64,000 bases of DNA from Pseudomonas sp. S09G 359 (lineage in GTDB: Bacteria > Pseudomonadota > Gammaproteobacteria > Pseudomonadales > Pseudomonadaceae): contig NZ_CP025263.1 of assembly GCF_002843605.1 (NCBI RefSeq), positions 1,122,501-1,186,500 on the forward strand. The letters run 5' to 3'. Below the pieces are notes generated by a model that worked only from the letters and a program-made list of their open reading frames with translations, did not search any database and was not told the origin of the DNA. Each line of letters begins with the position of its first letter. Position 1 is the first letter of the stretch. The translations under genes were made by a program, and so were the position numbers. Positions 15,998 to 25,391 of the stretch are shown in pieces.

Positions 15998-17449
15998 TTA
16001 CTGCGCGATAGTTTTCACCGACACGCCACGTTCAACCGGCGTCGAGCGACCGTAGATATCTTCGAACCGCTCGATATCGTCTTCGCCCAGGTAGCTGCCC
16101 GATTGCACTTCGATGATCTCCAACGGGATCTTGCCCGGGTTACGCAGGCGGTGCACCGAGGCGATCGGGATGTAGGTGGACTGGTTCTCGCAGAGCAGGA
16201 ACACGTTTTCGTCACAGGTGACTTCGGCGGTGCCGCTGACCACGATCCAATGCTCCGCGCGGTGGTGGTGCATCTGCAGCGACAGGCACGCGCCCGGCTT
16301 GACCGAGATGTGCTTGACCTGGAAGCGCCCACCCATGTCCACCGAGTCGTACGAGCCCCACGGGCGATAGACTTCGCAGTGGTTCTGGGTTTCGCTGCGG
16401 CCCTGGTCGTTGAGGGTGTTGACCATCTGCTTGACGCCCTGGACCTTGTCCTTGTGGGCAATCATCATCGCGTCCTTGGTTTCCACCACCACGATGTTGT
16501 CCAGGCCGATCACCGAGACCAGCTTGCCGTTGCCGTGGATCATGCAGTTGCGGCTGTCCTGGATCACCACGTCGCCTTTGCTGACGTTACCGTTGACGTC
16601 TTTATCGTTGACCGCCCACAGCGACGCCCAGCAACCCACGTCGCTCCAGCCGGCACTCAGCGGCACCACGCAGGCGCGTTGGGTTTTTTCCATCACCGCG
16701 TAGTCGATGGAGTTGTCCGGGCAGCAGGCAAAGGTGGCTTCGTCGAAGGTCACGGTGTCGGCGTCCTGCTCGCTGCGTTCCAGGGTCAGCAGGCAAGTGT
16801 CGTAGATGTCCGGATCGTGTTTTTTCAGCTCTTCGAGGAAGCGGCTGGCGCGGAACAGGAACATGCCGCTGTTCCAGAAATAACCGCCGCTTTTGACGAA
16901 CTCGACGGCGCGTTTTTCGTTGGGTTTTTCCACGAACTGCTCAACGCGGCTCACGCCTTCCGGCAGCAGCGAATCGTTGGTGGACTTGATGTAGCCGTAG
17001 CCGGTTTCCGGGCGGGTTGCCGGTACGCCGAACAGCACCATCTCGCCACGCTCGGCGGCCACGGTGGCCAGGGCCAGGGCGCGTTGCAGGGCTTTCTGGT
17101 CGTCGATCACGTGGTCGGCGGGCAGCACCAGCATCAACTCATCACGGCCTTCGTTGACCAGCATCATCGCGGTCAGGGCCACGGCCGGCGCGGTGTTGCG
17201 GCCGAACGGTTCCATCAGGACGCGCTGGCATTCGAGCTTACGCGCGCTCAGTTGCTCGTTGACGATGAAGCGGTGTTCCTTGTTGCAGACCACGATCGGG
17301 GTGTCCATGCCTTCGAACACCAGGCGCTCCAGGGTTTGCTGGAACAGCGTGTGCTCGCCGGTCAGGGCCAGGAATTGTTTCGGGAACTGTTTACGGGAAA
17401 GCGGCCAAAGACGTGAGCCGCTACCACCGGAAAGGATTACTGGGATCAT
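15998..17449 (-). CDS. algA: AlgA, mannose-6-phosphate isomerase / mannose-1-phosphate guanylyltransferase
   Basis: 483 residues, bifunctional. It makes mannose-6-P from fructose-6-P and later GDP-mannose from mannose-1-P and GTP, feeding AlgD. The N-terminal nucleotidyltransferase domain opens with SGGSGSRLWPLSRKQFPKQF (GGxGxRLxP...PK). The C-terminal cupin isomerase domain has RPWGSYDSVDMG and QMHHHRAEHWIVVSGTAEV with the zinc-binding His residues. Length matches the Pseudomonas family. It is the last gene of the alginate operon, separated from algF by a REPIN. Confidence 0.97.
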   Translation of the reverse strand: MIPVILSGGSGSRLWPLSRKQFPKQFLALTGEHTLFQQTLERLVFEGMDTPIVVCNKEHRFIVNEQLSARKLECQRVLMEPFGRNTAPAVALTAMMLVNEGRDELMLVLPADHVIDDQKALQRALALATVAAERGEMVLFGVPATRPETGYGYIKSTNDSLLPEGVSRVEQFVEKPNEKRAVEFVKSGGYFWNSGMFLFRASRFLEELKKHDPDIYDTCLLTLERSEQDADTVTFDEATFACCPDNSIDYAVMEKTQRACVVPLSAGWSDVGCWASLWAVNDKDVNGNVSKGDVVIQDSRNCMIHGNGKLVSVIGLDNIVVVETKDAMMIAHKDKVQGVKQMVNTLNDQGRSETQNHCEVYRPWGSYDSVDMGGRFQVKHISVKPGACLSLQMHHHRAEHWIVVSGTAEVTCDENVFLLCENQSTYIPIASVHRLRNPGKIPLEIIEVQSGSYLGEDDIERFEDIYGRSTPVERGVSVKTIAQ

Positions 17450-17481
17450 GTGTTTCTCCTTGAATCAATTTGGGTCAGAGC

Positions 17482-17574
17482 CTGTGGGAGCGGGCTTGCT
17501 CGCGAAGGCATCACCTCGGTGTAGCTGACAGACCGAGTCGTTAGCATCGCGGGCAAGCCCGGCTCCTACAGGGG
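17482..17574. repeat. REPIN inside the alginate operon (algF-algA gap)
   Basis: A REP of the second subtype (TGTGGGAGCGGGCTTGCTCG, from 17483) and a degenerate inverted arm (GCGGGCAAGCCCGGCTCCTACA, two mismatches, to about 17572) fill the space between the algF stop and algA start. As an mRNA hairpin it could attenuate readthrough into algA or protect upstream message. Confidence 0.88.
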
Positions 17575-17596
17575 GAGCGTCAATTTCAAAAGCTAA

Positions 17597-18253
17597 TCAG
17601 CGGGTCGACACCGGGCGTTTCACCCAGACTGGCGACAAGCTCGAACCCGAGCCGGTGACATACAGCACCGCCGCTTCACCACGTTCCAACGCAACCGGCT
17701 TCACATCGCCGACTTTCTTGTCACCGTCATACAACGCCAGGCTCACCTTCACCGGGTTGATTTCACGCTCGCCACGGCCTTTGGCGGCCACCGACTTGAC
17801 CACGTCGGTCTTGCCGTCGGCGGTTTTCAGGGTCAGGGCCTTGTCGCTGAGGTTCTGCACGCGTACCAGGGATTTCTGCTTGTTCTTGAACGGCGGCTCT
17901 TCGATCAACTGCGGTTGGCCGCTGCTGTTGTTGACCAGGGTGTAGTAGTGGTCGGCGGCAAGCTTGACCGGTACGGTCTGGCTGCCAATCTTGGCGCTGT
18001 AATCACCGCCTGGCATGAAGCTGAAGTCACTGCTGGCCAGTGGCGCAACGTCGCTGAGGTTGGTGGCACCGACGGTGGCGCTGACTTCCTGGTTGCTGGC
18101 GTTGTAGACACGCACGAAGCTGGAGCCTTTTGGCGCGGTTGGGCCGTAGAGCGCGGCGTCGCCACCGGCGAAGGCGGACATCGATACGATGCTAAGGCCG
18201 GCAGCGATGGCCAGGGTTTTAGCGAGACGACGAGGAGTTGTAGTGAAAGTCAT
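17597..18253 (-). CDS. algF: AlgF, periplasmic alginate O-acetylation protein
   Basis: 218 residues from ATG 18253, preceded by GAGAGG; in-frame codons upstream overlap the algJ end and are not used. A signal peptide ending SMSAFAGG is followed by a beta-rich secreted protein (GDAALYGPTAPKGSSFVRVYNAS; FVRVYN and SLVRVQN repeats suggest two related domains). AlgF acts with AlgI and AlgJ in periplasmic O-acetylation of polymannuronate, probably handing acetyl groups between AlgI/J and AlgX. It starts 17 bp after algJ. Confidence 0.95.
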   Translation of the reverse strand: MTFTTTPRRLAKTLAIAAGLSIVSMSAFAGGDAALYGPTAPKGSSFVRVYNASNQEVSATVGATNLSDVAPLASSDFSFMPGGDYSAKIGSQTVPVKLAADHYYTLVNNSSGQPQLIEEPPFKNKQKSLVRVQNLSDKALTLKTADGKTDVVKSVAAKGRGEREINPVKVSLALYDGDKKVGDVKPVALERGEAAVLYVTGSGSSLSPVWVKRPVSTR

Positions 18254-18269
18254 GTGAGTTACCTCTCTT

Positions 18270-19454
18270 TCAGTTTTGCGCCCGGTCGGGCGTCTCGGAT
18301 TTTTGATTTTTAACTGGGGTGTTGATTGCCATGTTTTGTTGGCGCGAACCGGCTTGTTTAAGCTGCGCAACCCACTGCGGGTCGGCGTCACCGATTTCGT
18401 TGTTTACGGGCAGATAACGTTCAGGAAACTCCCAGATCAGCACCTGTGGCGGGCTATTCTTGAAGTCATCACTTTTCAGGTAGCTGAGCATCGGCAGGAT
18501 CGGGCCGTGACCATCCTCGGAGTAGTTGATGACGTCGCTGCCCAGGGCTTGTTTGAGGGCGCCGACGAAGTTCCAGTTGGGGTTGGCGCTGTAGCTGGTG
18601 CCGACCAGGGCCACTGGGGTTTCGCTGTCGGTGAACAGCGCGTCGTCACCACCGGCTTCGGCCAGGTGCGTAACGCGTTTTTCCAACGGCTCTTTAGGCG
18701 GCATCAGGTTTTCAAACAGCGGGTCCAGCGGCAGGAACAAACGCAGGTCGCCTTTATGCGGCTCGGTTTTTTCGGCCTCGGTAATAAAGCGCTGTGGCTC
18801 GCCGTGGAGCGGCGTCTTGGCGGCAATGGTGTTGGCCAACTGCTTGGCCGCAACTTCGGCGCCATCCGGGGTCCAGTGGGTGTCGGTGCGCAGGAACACT
18901 TGCTTGCCGCCCAACTTGGCCTGTTGCAGCGGGCCAAGCAGGTCCGGGGCAATGATCTTGTCGGCCGCCACACGAGCGTGGAAGTCCTGGTACAGGTTGG
19001 CGTGGATGCTCGCTGGTTTCACTTCACCCAGGTGTTCCGGGTACAGGCGCACCTTGGCCGGCACGATCGCCATCACCAACTGGATGCCTTGGGCCTTGAG
19101 CTTCTGGCGCACGCCTTCGACCAGCGCGTAGTTGCCTTGCAGGTTCTGGTCTTCGTTGACGGCGGGGTTGAACTCCTCGTCGCTGTACAACCAGTGATCG
19201 CGGCCCAGCACTACGCCAGGGCGGCCTTCATTGAACAGCTTGTAATCCAGCGCCGCCCACAGGTTGGTGCCCAGGCGCTTGATCGGGAACTCGTCGTCGT
19301 AATGGGTCTCGACGGCTTTGGTCCAGCGGCCATTCAGCACGGTGGCATCGGCATTGGTGCTGAAGCCCATGAAGCTGCGCAGCGACCAGGCGCCCAGGGC
19401 CAGCAGCACCACCATGAACAGGCTGATATAGAGCACGCGTAATGAACGGGTCAT
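18270..19454 (-). CDS. algJ: AlgJ, alginate O-acetyltransferase (SGNH-like)
   Basis: 394 residues. One N-terminal membrane helix (VLYISLFMVVLLALGAW) anchors a periplasmic SGNH-hydrolase-like domain. The catalytic Asp191-x-His193 (LRTDTHWTPDG) and nucleophile Ser287 (LVGTSYSA) are intact. It needs AlgI and AlgF for acetylation and is paralogous to AlgX. It lies 11 bp downstream of algI and upstream of algF. Typical family length is about 390. Confidence 0.96.
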   Translation of the reverse strand: MTRSLRVLYISLFMVVLLALGAWSLRSFMGFSTNADATVLNGRWTKAVETHYDDEFPIKRLGTNLWAALDYKLFNEGRPGVVLGRDHWLYSDEEFNPAVNEDQNLQGNYALVEGVRQKLKAQGIQLVMAIVPAKVRLYPEHLGEVKPASIHANLYQDFHARVAADKIIAPDLLGPLQQAKLGGKQVFLRTDTHWTPDGAEVAAKQLANTIAAKTPLHGEPQRFITEAEKTEPHKGDLRLFLPLDPLFENLMPPKEPLEKRVTHLAEAGGDDALFTDSETPVALVGTSYSANPNWNFVGALKQALGSDVINYSEDGHGPILPMLSYLKSDDFKNSPPQVLIWEFPERYLPVNNEIGDADPQWVAQLKQAGSRQQNMAINTPVKNQKSETPDRAQN

Positions 19455-19465
19455 GGTCGGCTCCC

Positions 19466-20998
19466 TCAGAATTGGAAGTAAAGGAACGGCGAGAAACTCT
19501 GCGCCGACAGTTTCAGAATCGACGCCACGAACAGCAGCAGCACCGCAGCGCGCATGGCGTAGCGTGGCCAGTCAGCGGTCCAGTAGGCCGGTTGCACGGC
19601 CGCGTCCTGGCCAACCGTGAAGCCTGGCTGGTGGATGCTGCCGGGGTTGTCGCCCGGTACGGCCTTGATCAGGCTCGGGTCGGTCGCCTTGGTTTTTTCC
19701 GCAGGGCGGTTGGTGTAGAAGTCGCGCAGGCCAAAGAACGCCAGGGTTGCGTACGCCACCACCAGGGTCGCCACTTGCAGGCCGGTGAGGTTGGCGCGGT
19801 TGAGTTCCGACAGCGACCACTCGCCAAAGCTGAACATGGCGCCGTACATACGGCCGGCGACGTGCAGGTTTTCGGCACGGAAGATCACCCAGCCCATCAC
19901 CACCAGCAGGAAGGTGAAGGCCCAACGCACCGGGTTGAAGCTGCGCGGCGAGGTGTTGAGGCCGATGGCTTTCTCGATCGCCAGCCACATGCCGTGCCAG
20001 GCACCCCAGACGATGTAGGTGATGTTCGCGCCGTGCCACAGGCCACCGAGCAGCATGGTCAGGAACAGGTTGCGGTAGGTGGTCAGCGTGCCTTTACGGT
20101 TGCCGCCCAGGGTGATGTACAGGTAGTCACGCAGCCAGGTGGACAGGCTGATGTGCCAGCGCCGCCAGAACTCGGTGATCGACTGGCTGATGTACGGCTG
20201 CTTGAAGTTTTCCATGAAGCGGAAACCCATCATCAAGCCCAGGCCGATGGCCATGTCGCTGTAGCCGGAGAAGTCGAAATACAACTGCGCGGTGTAGGCC
20301 AATGCGCCGAGCCAAGCATCGCCGGTGGTCGGGTTTTGCAGAGCGAAGCAATGGTCGGCCACCACCGCGAGGGTGTCGGCGATAAACACCTTCTTGATGA
20401 AACCCTGCATGAACCGCGTGCAGCCCTCGGAGAATTTATCCAGGGTGTGGGTGCGGTTGTTGAACTGGTCGGCCAGGTCACGAAAACGCAACACCGGGCC
20501 GGCAATCAGGTGCGGGAAGATCGCCACGAACGCCGCAAAGTCGATCAGGTTGCGGGTCGCAGGGGTATCACCGCGATACACGTCGATGATGTAGCTGATG
20601 GACTCGAAGATGTAGAACGAGATCCCGATCGGCAGCAGCACGTGGGTGAGGATGAACGGCTCCAGGCCCGCGGACTTCATCATCACGTTGATGCTGTCGA
20701 CGCCGAAGTTGGCGTACTTGAAGTAGCCGAGGATGCACAGGTCGACCGCCACGCCCAATAGCAGCCAGCGTTGGGCCGGCTTGGTACGCACGCCGGCTGC
20801 ACCGACCTTGAGGCCGATCCAGTAGTTCCACAGCGTGACCGCGGCGAACAGCGCCAGGAAGTCCACTCGCCACCAGGCGTAGAACACGTAGCTGGCAATC
20901 AGCAGCAGCAGATTGCGATAGCGTTGCCCGCTTAAGTAGTACAAGCCGAGAAAGATCGGCAAGAACAGAAACAGGAACACATTGGACGAGAAAACCAT
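19466..20998 (-). CDS. algI: AlgI, MBOAT-family alginate O-acetyl transferase
   Basis: 510 residues with about a dozen hydrophobic segments. The membrane-bound O-acyltransferase signature is intact, with the essential His322 in GGLWHGANITYIVWG and the upstream EFWRRWHISLSTWLRDYLY block. It moves acetyl groups from a cytoplasmic donor across the inner membrane for AlgJ/AlgX. The gap from algL contains a REPIN and a C-rich tract. Confidence 0.97.
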   Translation of the reverse strand: MVFSSNVFLFLFLPIFLGLYYLSGQRYRNLLLLIASYVFYAWWRVDFLALFAAVTLWNYWIGLKVGAAGVRTKPAQRWLLLGVAVDLCILGYFKYANFGVDSINVMMKSAGLEPFILTHVLLPIGISFYIFESISYIIDVYRGDTPATRNLIDFAAFVAIFPHLIAGPVLRFRDLADQFNNRTHTLDKFSEGCTRFMQGFIKKVFIADTLAVVADHCFALQNPTTGDAWLGALAYTAQLYFDFSGYSDMAIGLGLMMGFRFMENFKQPYISQSITEFWRRWHISLSTWLRDYLYITLGGNRKGTLTTYRNLFLTMLLGGLWHGANITYIVWGAWHGMWLAIEKAIGLNTSPRSFNPVRWAFTFLLVVMGWVIFRAENLHVAGRMYGAMFSFGEWSLSELNRANLTGLQVATLVVAYATLAFFGLRDFYTNRPAEKTKATDPSLIKAVPGDNPGSIHQPGFTVGQDAAVQPAYWTADWPRYAMRAAVLLLFVASILKLSAQSFSPFLYFQF

Positions 20999-21108
20999 CC
21001 CGATCTCTCCATGTTTAACAGACAGTCAAGGGCCAGAGCCCCCCCAAACCCCCCCACGATTTCGGAGGAGGGCGGTACAACATTTCTACTGCTGAAACCG
21101 GCTCAAAA

Positions 21109-21197
21109 TGTGGGAGGGGGCTTGCTCCCGAAAGCGGTAGTTCTGTAACGGATGTGTTGACTGACACACCGCCTTCGCGAGCTAGCCCGCTCCCACA
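21109..21197. repeat. REPIN inside the alginate operon (algL-algI gap)
   Basis: A left arm TGTGGGAGGGGGCTTGCTCC and an imperfect inverted right arm (GCGAGCTAGCCCGCTCCCACA) flank a core of about 45 bp, in the 226-bp algL-algI gap, which also has a CCCCCCCAAACCCCCCC tract at about 21040. The two arms are of different subtypes, which suggests mutation or recombination of an older insertion. Confidence 0.88.
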
Positions 21198-21224
21198 TTG
21201 GGACCCTGTTTCGTCAGTCGTTTT

Positions 21225-22334
21225 TCAGGAACCTTTGTTGCCTTTTTCATGCGTCGGGTCGTAGACCTTGGTCAGGTCCCCGCCCAGCCGGAAGGTCTTG
21301 AACGGCTGCATCCCGTGCTTGCGCTCGATCACATCCGGGGCGCAGGTGTAGAGGGTGCAGAAGGGTTCGAGCCAGGCGAATTTCATGTCCTGCTTCAAGT
21401 CCTTCATGTCCTGTTCCTTGCCGTTCTTCTGTTCGAAGATTTCCGGGTCTTTCACGCCGGCCAGCACTTTGTCGCCCAGGCGTTTGAGCGCGCCGTTGTT
21501 TTCCTGGCGCAGGTCGACACCGTTGACCAGGGCAAAACTGGCGATCATCGACAGCGGCGGCAGGGCGTAGTTGTGGTACGACAACGCGCGTTGCTGGCGC
21601 TTCAATTCGTTCGGCAGGAAGCCCTGGTCGTCGACTTGATTCGCGCCGACCTTGTATTCCTTCACGGCCCAATCAAACAGGTCGCGACGGTTGGTGGCGA
21701 CGGAGGTAGCCATCACCGACCAGGCGGCCCAGTACGAGTGGTTGTTGGTTTTTTCCAGCGGCAGGTTGTCCCAGTCGCTTACCACCTGGTCGGCCAGTTT
21801 GTTGAACCAGGCTTCGATCAGTTGCGATTCCTGCTGGTGGTTGGCCAGCGGGTGCGAATCGGAGAACTTCAGGCGCACATAGGCCGACGCCATGCTGCCC
21901 AGCGCCCATTTGCGCATGGACTTGCCGGTGTGGTTGAAGTCCTTGGACATCAACGCATTTGCCCTAGCCCATGTAGCGAGCCAGTTGAGCGTGCATTCCA
22001 ATTGCTCCGGACGACCGTCGCGCATGAACTGCATCACGCGCTTGCTGGTGTCTTTTTCCAGCTTGGTGATATCGGCGGTGCTGTCGCGGAAGGCTTTTTC
22101 GGATTGCACATTCAGCGTCGAACGGGCTTTGTCCGAACCTTCGTACTTGCTGCGAAATTGCAGCGAGCCGGTGTACGGCGCCGGCATGGCGTCGCAGTCA
22201 TTCTTGAAGTCGCCGGTCTTGAACGCTTCGATCGGGGCAAAGTAGCCCTGGGGCGGACGCAGTGGCGCGGCGGCGTTGGCTGCACCGGCGAAGATCGCCA
22301 GGCCCAGCAACGATGGAATCAATAACTTCTGCAT
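21225..22334 (-). CDS. algL: AlgL, periplasmic poly(beta-D-mannuronate) lyase
   Basis: 369 residues from ATG 22334 ([21 protein letters not shown] signal, cut after ANA), chosen because GAGG sits six bases ahead. An ATG four codons upstream overlaps the algX stop and is an alternative. The catalytic core of polysaccharide-lyase family 5 is present: KFSD region helices, NNHSYW with the active-site Asn/His, and [13 protein letters not shown] with the catalytic Tyr. It cleaves mannuronate polymer that leaks into the periplasm and is part of the export complex. Confidence 0.96.
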   Translation of the reverse strand: MQKLLIPSLLGLAIFAGAANAAAPLRPPQGYFAPIEAFKTGDFKNDCDAMPAPYTGSLQFRSKYEGSDKARSTLNVQSEKAFRDSTADITKLEKDTSKRVMQFMRDGRPEQLECTLNWLATWARANALMSKDFNHTGKSMRKWALGSMASAYVRLKFSDSHPLANHQQESQLIEAWFNKLADQVVSDWDNLPLEKTNNHSYWAAWSVMATSVATNRRDLFDWAVKEYKVGANQVDDQGFLPNELKRQQRALSYHNYALPPLSMIASFALVNGVDLRQENNGALKRLGDKVLAGVKDPEIFEQKNGKEQDMKDLKQDMKFAWLEPFCTLYTCAPDVIERKHGMQPFKTFRLGGDLTKVYDPTHEKGNKGS

Positions 22335-22342
22335 AAGTAACC

Positions 22343-23800
22343 TCATTGCCCCGTTGAAGCAGTCTGTTGACCGCCGGCAGGGAATACGTTGCGTGTGCAA
22401 ATTTTCGCTTCGACTTTCTGCGCGGCAGCGCCCGCTTCGGGGCCCTGCACTTCCACGGCCAGCAAGTTTTGCGAGGCCCAGTCTTCATCGGTGCGCAGTT
22501 CAAAGGCGAAACGCCCGTCTGTATCGGATGTTTCGGGTTTCTCGATCTTGATGTCCTCGTGGCGCCCGTTCATGTACCAGAGGGTGGCTTGCAGGGTTTT
22601 CACCGACGGGTCGGCGAAGCGGATATCAACCTGGTGGTTGGCGTTGCGCAGGTCTTTGTTCGAACTGTTAACCAGCAATTCGTTCTTGCCGGGCTTCAAT
22701 GTAGTGCTCGCGGTCATCTGCGCGGTCTTGCCTTCGCAGCCGTTGTCGAGCAGCGACATCATCTGGCGGTAGATGGTCTCCTGGTCGAGGCGGTACAGCG
22801 GCGAGAATTCCCAGATGAGGATTTTCGGCGGGGTTTTCTGGAATTCGTCGCTGCCCAGGTACTGGATCATCGAGCCTTCCAGGCCACCGCCGGGGAAGGC
22901 GACGTTGAGGATGTCGGCACCGATTTCCTGTTCCAGGAAGCCGGCGAAGTTGTAGTTCTTGCCGCTGTGGCTGGTGCCCACCAGGGTGATCTGCGGGTTG
23001 CCCGAATCGCCGAACAGGTCGCCGTCACCGGCTTCGCCCTTAGGCTCGGTGGTGAACTGGTCCATGTACTGGATCGCGTAGCTGGTGCCGCAGAGTTGCC
23101 CGGCCATGTTGTGCAGGGTGCCGGTCTTGCCCATGCGCCCGGAGCGTTTGGTCTCGAACTCACGCTGGGGGATGCCGGCAAACTCGGGCATCGCCCGCAC
23201 TTTGGCACCGACGATTTTCGCCGTGCGCTGGGCGCCGTACGGGGTCCAGTGCTGGTCGCCGCGGAAGTAGAAGTCGTGGGCCGGCAATTCATCCGGCAGT
23301 TGCTCATTGGTCAGCGGCGACAGGTCCGGCACCACATAGCCCATCTTGGCAAAGCGGCCGAGCATGGTCTTGTAGTTGCCCAGCGCCTTGTCGAAATCGA
23401 ACGAGGCTTTTTCCGCTGGGTTGAGCTTGTTGCGGTTCACCAGGCCACGGGTTGGCTGGTAGACCACGACCAATTCCACGCCTTTGGCCTTGAACGCATC
23501 GTGCAGCTGTTGCATGCGTTTGTAGCCGGCGGGGCTGGTGTCGAATTCGGTGCGCAGGTCTTCCTGGGTACGGAACAGCCAGTCGCCCTGGGCTTGCACC
23601 AGGGTGGTGAAGTTCTGCTGGTAGCGCGTGGTGTAGTTCTTCGCGTCATGGGCGGCGGGGCACAGGCTGCAGCACGGTTCGGCGGTGAAGCTTGGTGCCT
23701 TGATTTCATCGGCACGTACGCCCTGGCTGGCCGCGAGCAGGCCGAGGGTCAGACCCGAGAGGCTCAGCAGTTTGATCATGTGTGGGTGCATAAGGGTCAT
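22343..23800 (-). CDS. algX: AlgX, alginate O-acetyltransferase with carbohydrate-binding domain
   Basis: 485 residues. A signal peptide ([20 protein letters not shown]) precedes an SGNH-type catalytic domain with Asp182-x-His184 ([11 protein letters not shown]) and Ser277 (LVGTSHSG), and a C-terminal carbohydrate-binding module from about 370. It does the final acetylation of mannuronate and forms part of the AlgK/AlgX secretion complex. The N-terminal Cys pair (CCSLC) matches the family. Three Met codons (1, 4, 8) could serve as start; the first has AGGA six bases upstream. It begins two bases after the algG stop. Confidence 0.96.
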   Translation of the reverse strand: MTLMHPHMIKLLSLSGLTLGLLAASQGVRADEIKAPSFTAEPCCSLCPAAHDAKNYTTRYQQNFTTLVQAQGDWLFRTQEDLRTEFDTSPAGYKRMQQLHDAFKAKGVELVVVYQPTRGLVNRNKLNPAEKASFDFDKALGNYKTMLGRFAKMGYVVPDLSPLTNEQLPDELPAHDFYFRGDQHWTPYGAQRTAKIVGAKVRAMPEFAGIPQREFETKRSGRMGKTGTLHNMAGQLCGTSYAIQYMDQFTTEPKGEAGDGDLFGDSGNPQITLVGTSHSGKNYNFAGFLEQEIGADILNVAFPGGGLEGSMIQYLGSDEFQKTPPKILIWEFSPLYRLDQETIYRQMMSLLDNGCEGKTAQMTASTTLKPGKNELLVNSSNKDLRNANHQVDIRFADPSVKTLQATLWYMNGRHEDIKIEKPETSDTDGRFAFELRTDEDWASQNLLAVEVQGPEAGAAAQKVEAKICTRNVFPAGGQQTASTGQ

Positions 23801-23802
23801 CC

Positions 23803-25377
23803 TCAGTCCTGCATTTCGGTCTGGCGTTCGACAGGGTCGATCAGCACGGCTTTCTGCTGGCGCACCAGCAGGTCGAGAATCTCTTCCTGGCGATCACCAA
23901 GAACGCCGGAGAAGCTGATGCCACTGGATTTGGTCGGCGCCAGCATCGACACGCGGTACAGCTCGATGCTCAGCGGCGAGTCGATGGACAGCGGCCCGCT
24001 GCCGTTACCCGCCAGCTCACCGCCGACCACGATCAGCGAGACCTTGGCGTCAAACGGATCGAGGGCGATGTCGCGGTCGGTGTCGGTCAGATCCTTGATG
24101 TGGCCGTACACGCCGGTCAGGCCGTTGGCCATCGAGGTGTTTTCGTACAGCTTGATGTTCACGCTGTTGCGCACACGGATGCCGTGGCGACGGTTGCTGA
24201 TCACCTTGTTGCCCCACAGCAGGTTGTCGCCGCTCTCATAGAGGGTGATGCCGTCGGTGTGGTTGCGGTAGATCTCGTTGTCGGCGATCAGGTTGTTCAC
24301 GCTGTTACGGTCGATCACCAGGCCCGAGAGCTTGTTGTCGTAGCTGCGGTTGTTGAAGATGAAGCTGTCGTTCACTTCGCGGGAAATGATGATGCCGTGC
24401 TTCTTCTTGGTGCCGTATACGGTGTTGTCCGCGATGATCAGGCCGTGGGAACGGTCATGGGGGTCAATGCCGTAGACGATGTTGTCTTTGTAGGTATTGC
24501 CCTTGATCACGAAGCCCGTGGTTTCGTAGCAGTAGAAGCCGTACCACATGTCCGAGAACTCGGAATCGATGATCCAGCCGGTCGGCTCAGGGCGTTTGAG
24601 GACCTTGGCCATGTTCGGCGTGTACTGGGAAATACTCACCCCGTACGACTTACTGTTGGCGTAGCCGAAGCTGGCCATCTTGCTGTTGGAAATGTAGGTT
24701 TCGGTGCCGCCCCAGGCCAGCAGGAACGGGCGGAACTCCTTGGGCGACTTGAACAGCGCCGGGCCGTTGGCCTTCTCATCCCAGCCGGTAATTTTGGTGT
24801 CGTGCACAAACAGCTGGCCGTCGTTGATCAGGAACGAACCGGCTTGCTGGGACAGGCGCAGCTCCTGGGTCTTCTTGTCGATTTCGAGGATGCCCTTGCG
24901 CCCGACCACGATCGGCAACTTGGCCAGGAACACGCCCGGCGAGGTTTCGCTGAGGTACTGCTTGGGCACTTTGCCGAGCAGGTCCTTGAGGTTCATGTAG
25001 CCGTCGTCGACGAAGATCGCCTGGGGAATGCCATGTTGGCGCACCACCCATTCGGCCATCTTGTTGTCGCCGCCGATAAAGTCCTTGAGGGCGTCTTCCT
25101 GCATCATGCGGCGAATGCTGATTTTGCCCGGCTTGGTTCTGACGATTTTCTTTTCCATGGCTGCGGCGGTGTAGCCCGACAGGTCCGGCAGGGCAGGCTT
25201 GGCCATTTCCAGCGGCGCGGTAGGCGGGCTGGAAATGGTGTAGGTCTTGGCCTGTTGCAGTTCTTTGGCGATGGTCGGCGCTTTAGCCTGCGGCGCGACA
25301 TCGGCCATGGCAGCGCCGCTGGCCAGCAGTATCGCTGCCGCCAGCATGGCCGAGCCTTTGAGGGCTTGAGGATTCAT
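23803..25377 (-). CDS. algG: AlgG, periplasmic mannuronan C5-epimerase
   Basis: 524 residues from ATG 25377 with GGGAG eight bases upstream; an ATG five codons earlier overlaps the algE stop and is an alternative. The signal peptide ends ASGAAMA. A right-handed parallel beta-helix (CASH/PbH1 repeats, about 220-480) has runs such as NTVYGTKKKHGIIIS and NNLIADNEIYRNHTDGITL. The catalytic DPHDRSHG motif is intact (Asp305, His307). It converts mannuronate to guluronate residues in the polymer and protects it from AlgL. Confidence 0.97.
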   Translation of the reverse strand: MNPQALKGSAMLAAAILLASGAAMADVAPQAKAPTIAKELQQAKTYTISSPPTAPLEMAKPALPDLSGYTAAAMEKKIVRTKPGKISIRRMMQEDALKDFIGGDNKMAEWVVRQHGIPQAIFVDDGYMNLKDLLGKVPKQYLSETSPGVFLAKLPIVVGRKGILEIDKKTQELRLSQQAGSFLINDGQLFVHDTKITGWDEKANGPALFKSPKEFRPFLLAWGGTETYISNSKMASFGYANSKSYGVSISQYTPNMAKVLKRPEPTGWIIDSEFSDMWYGFYCYETTGFVIKGNTYKDNIVYGIDPHDRSHGLIIADNTVYGTKKKHGIIISREVNDSFIFNNRSYDNKLSGLVIDRNSVNNLIADNEIYRNHTDGITLYESGDNLLWGNKVISNRRHGIRVRNSVNIKLYENTSMANGLTGVYGHIKDLTDTDRDIALDPFDAKVSLIVVGGELAGNGSGPLSIDSPLSIELYRVSMLAPTKSSGISFSGVLGDRQEEILDLLVRQQKAVLIDPVERQTEMQD

Positions 25378-25391
25378 TGCGCAGGCTCCCA

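Noticed and set aside
15854-17416. Plus-strand ORF of 520 codons
   Set aside because: Antisense to algA; no recognisable domain, and the start lies in the REP array.
22367-24241. Long plus-strand ORF of 624 codons
   Set aside because: It lies antisense to algX and algG, which have clear family motifs; its translation is low-complexity and His/Val/Gly-rich as expected of the antisense frame in high-GC genes.
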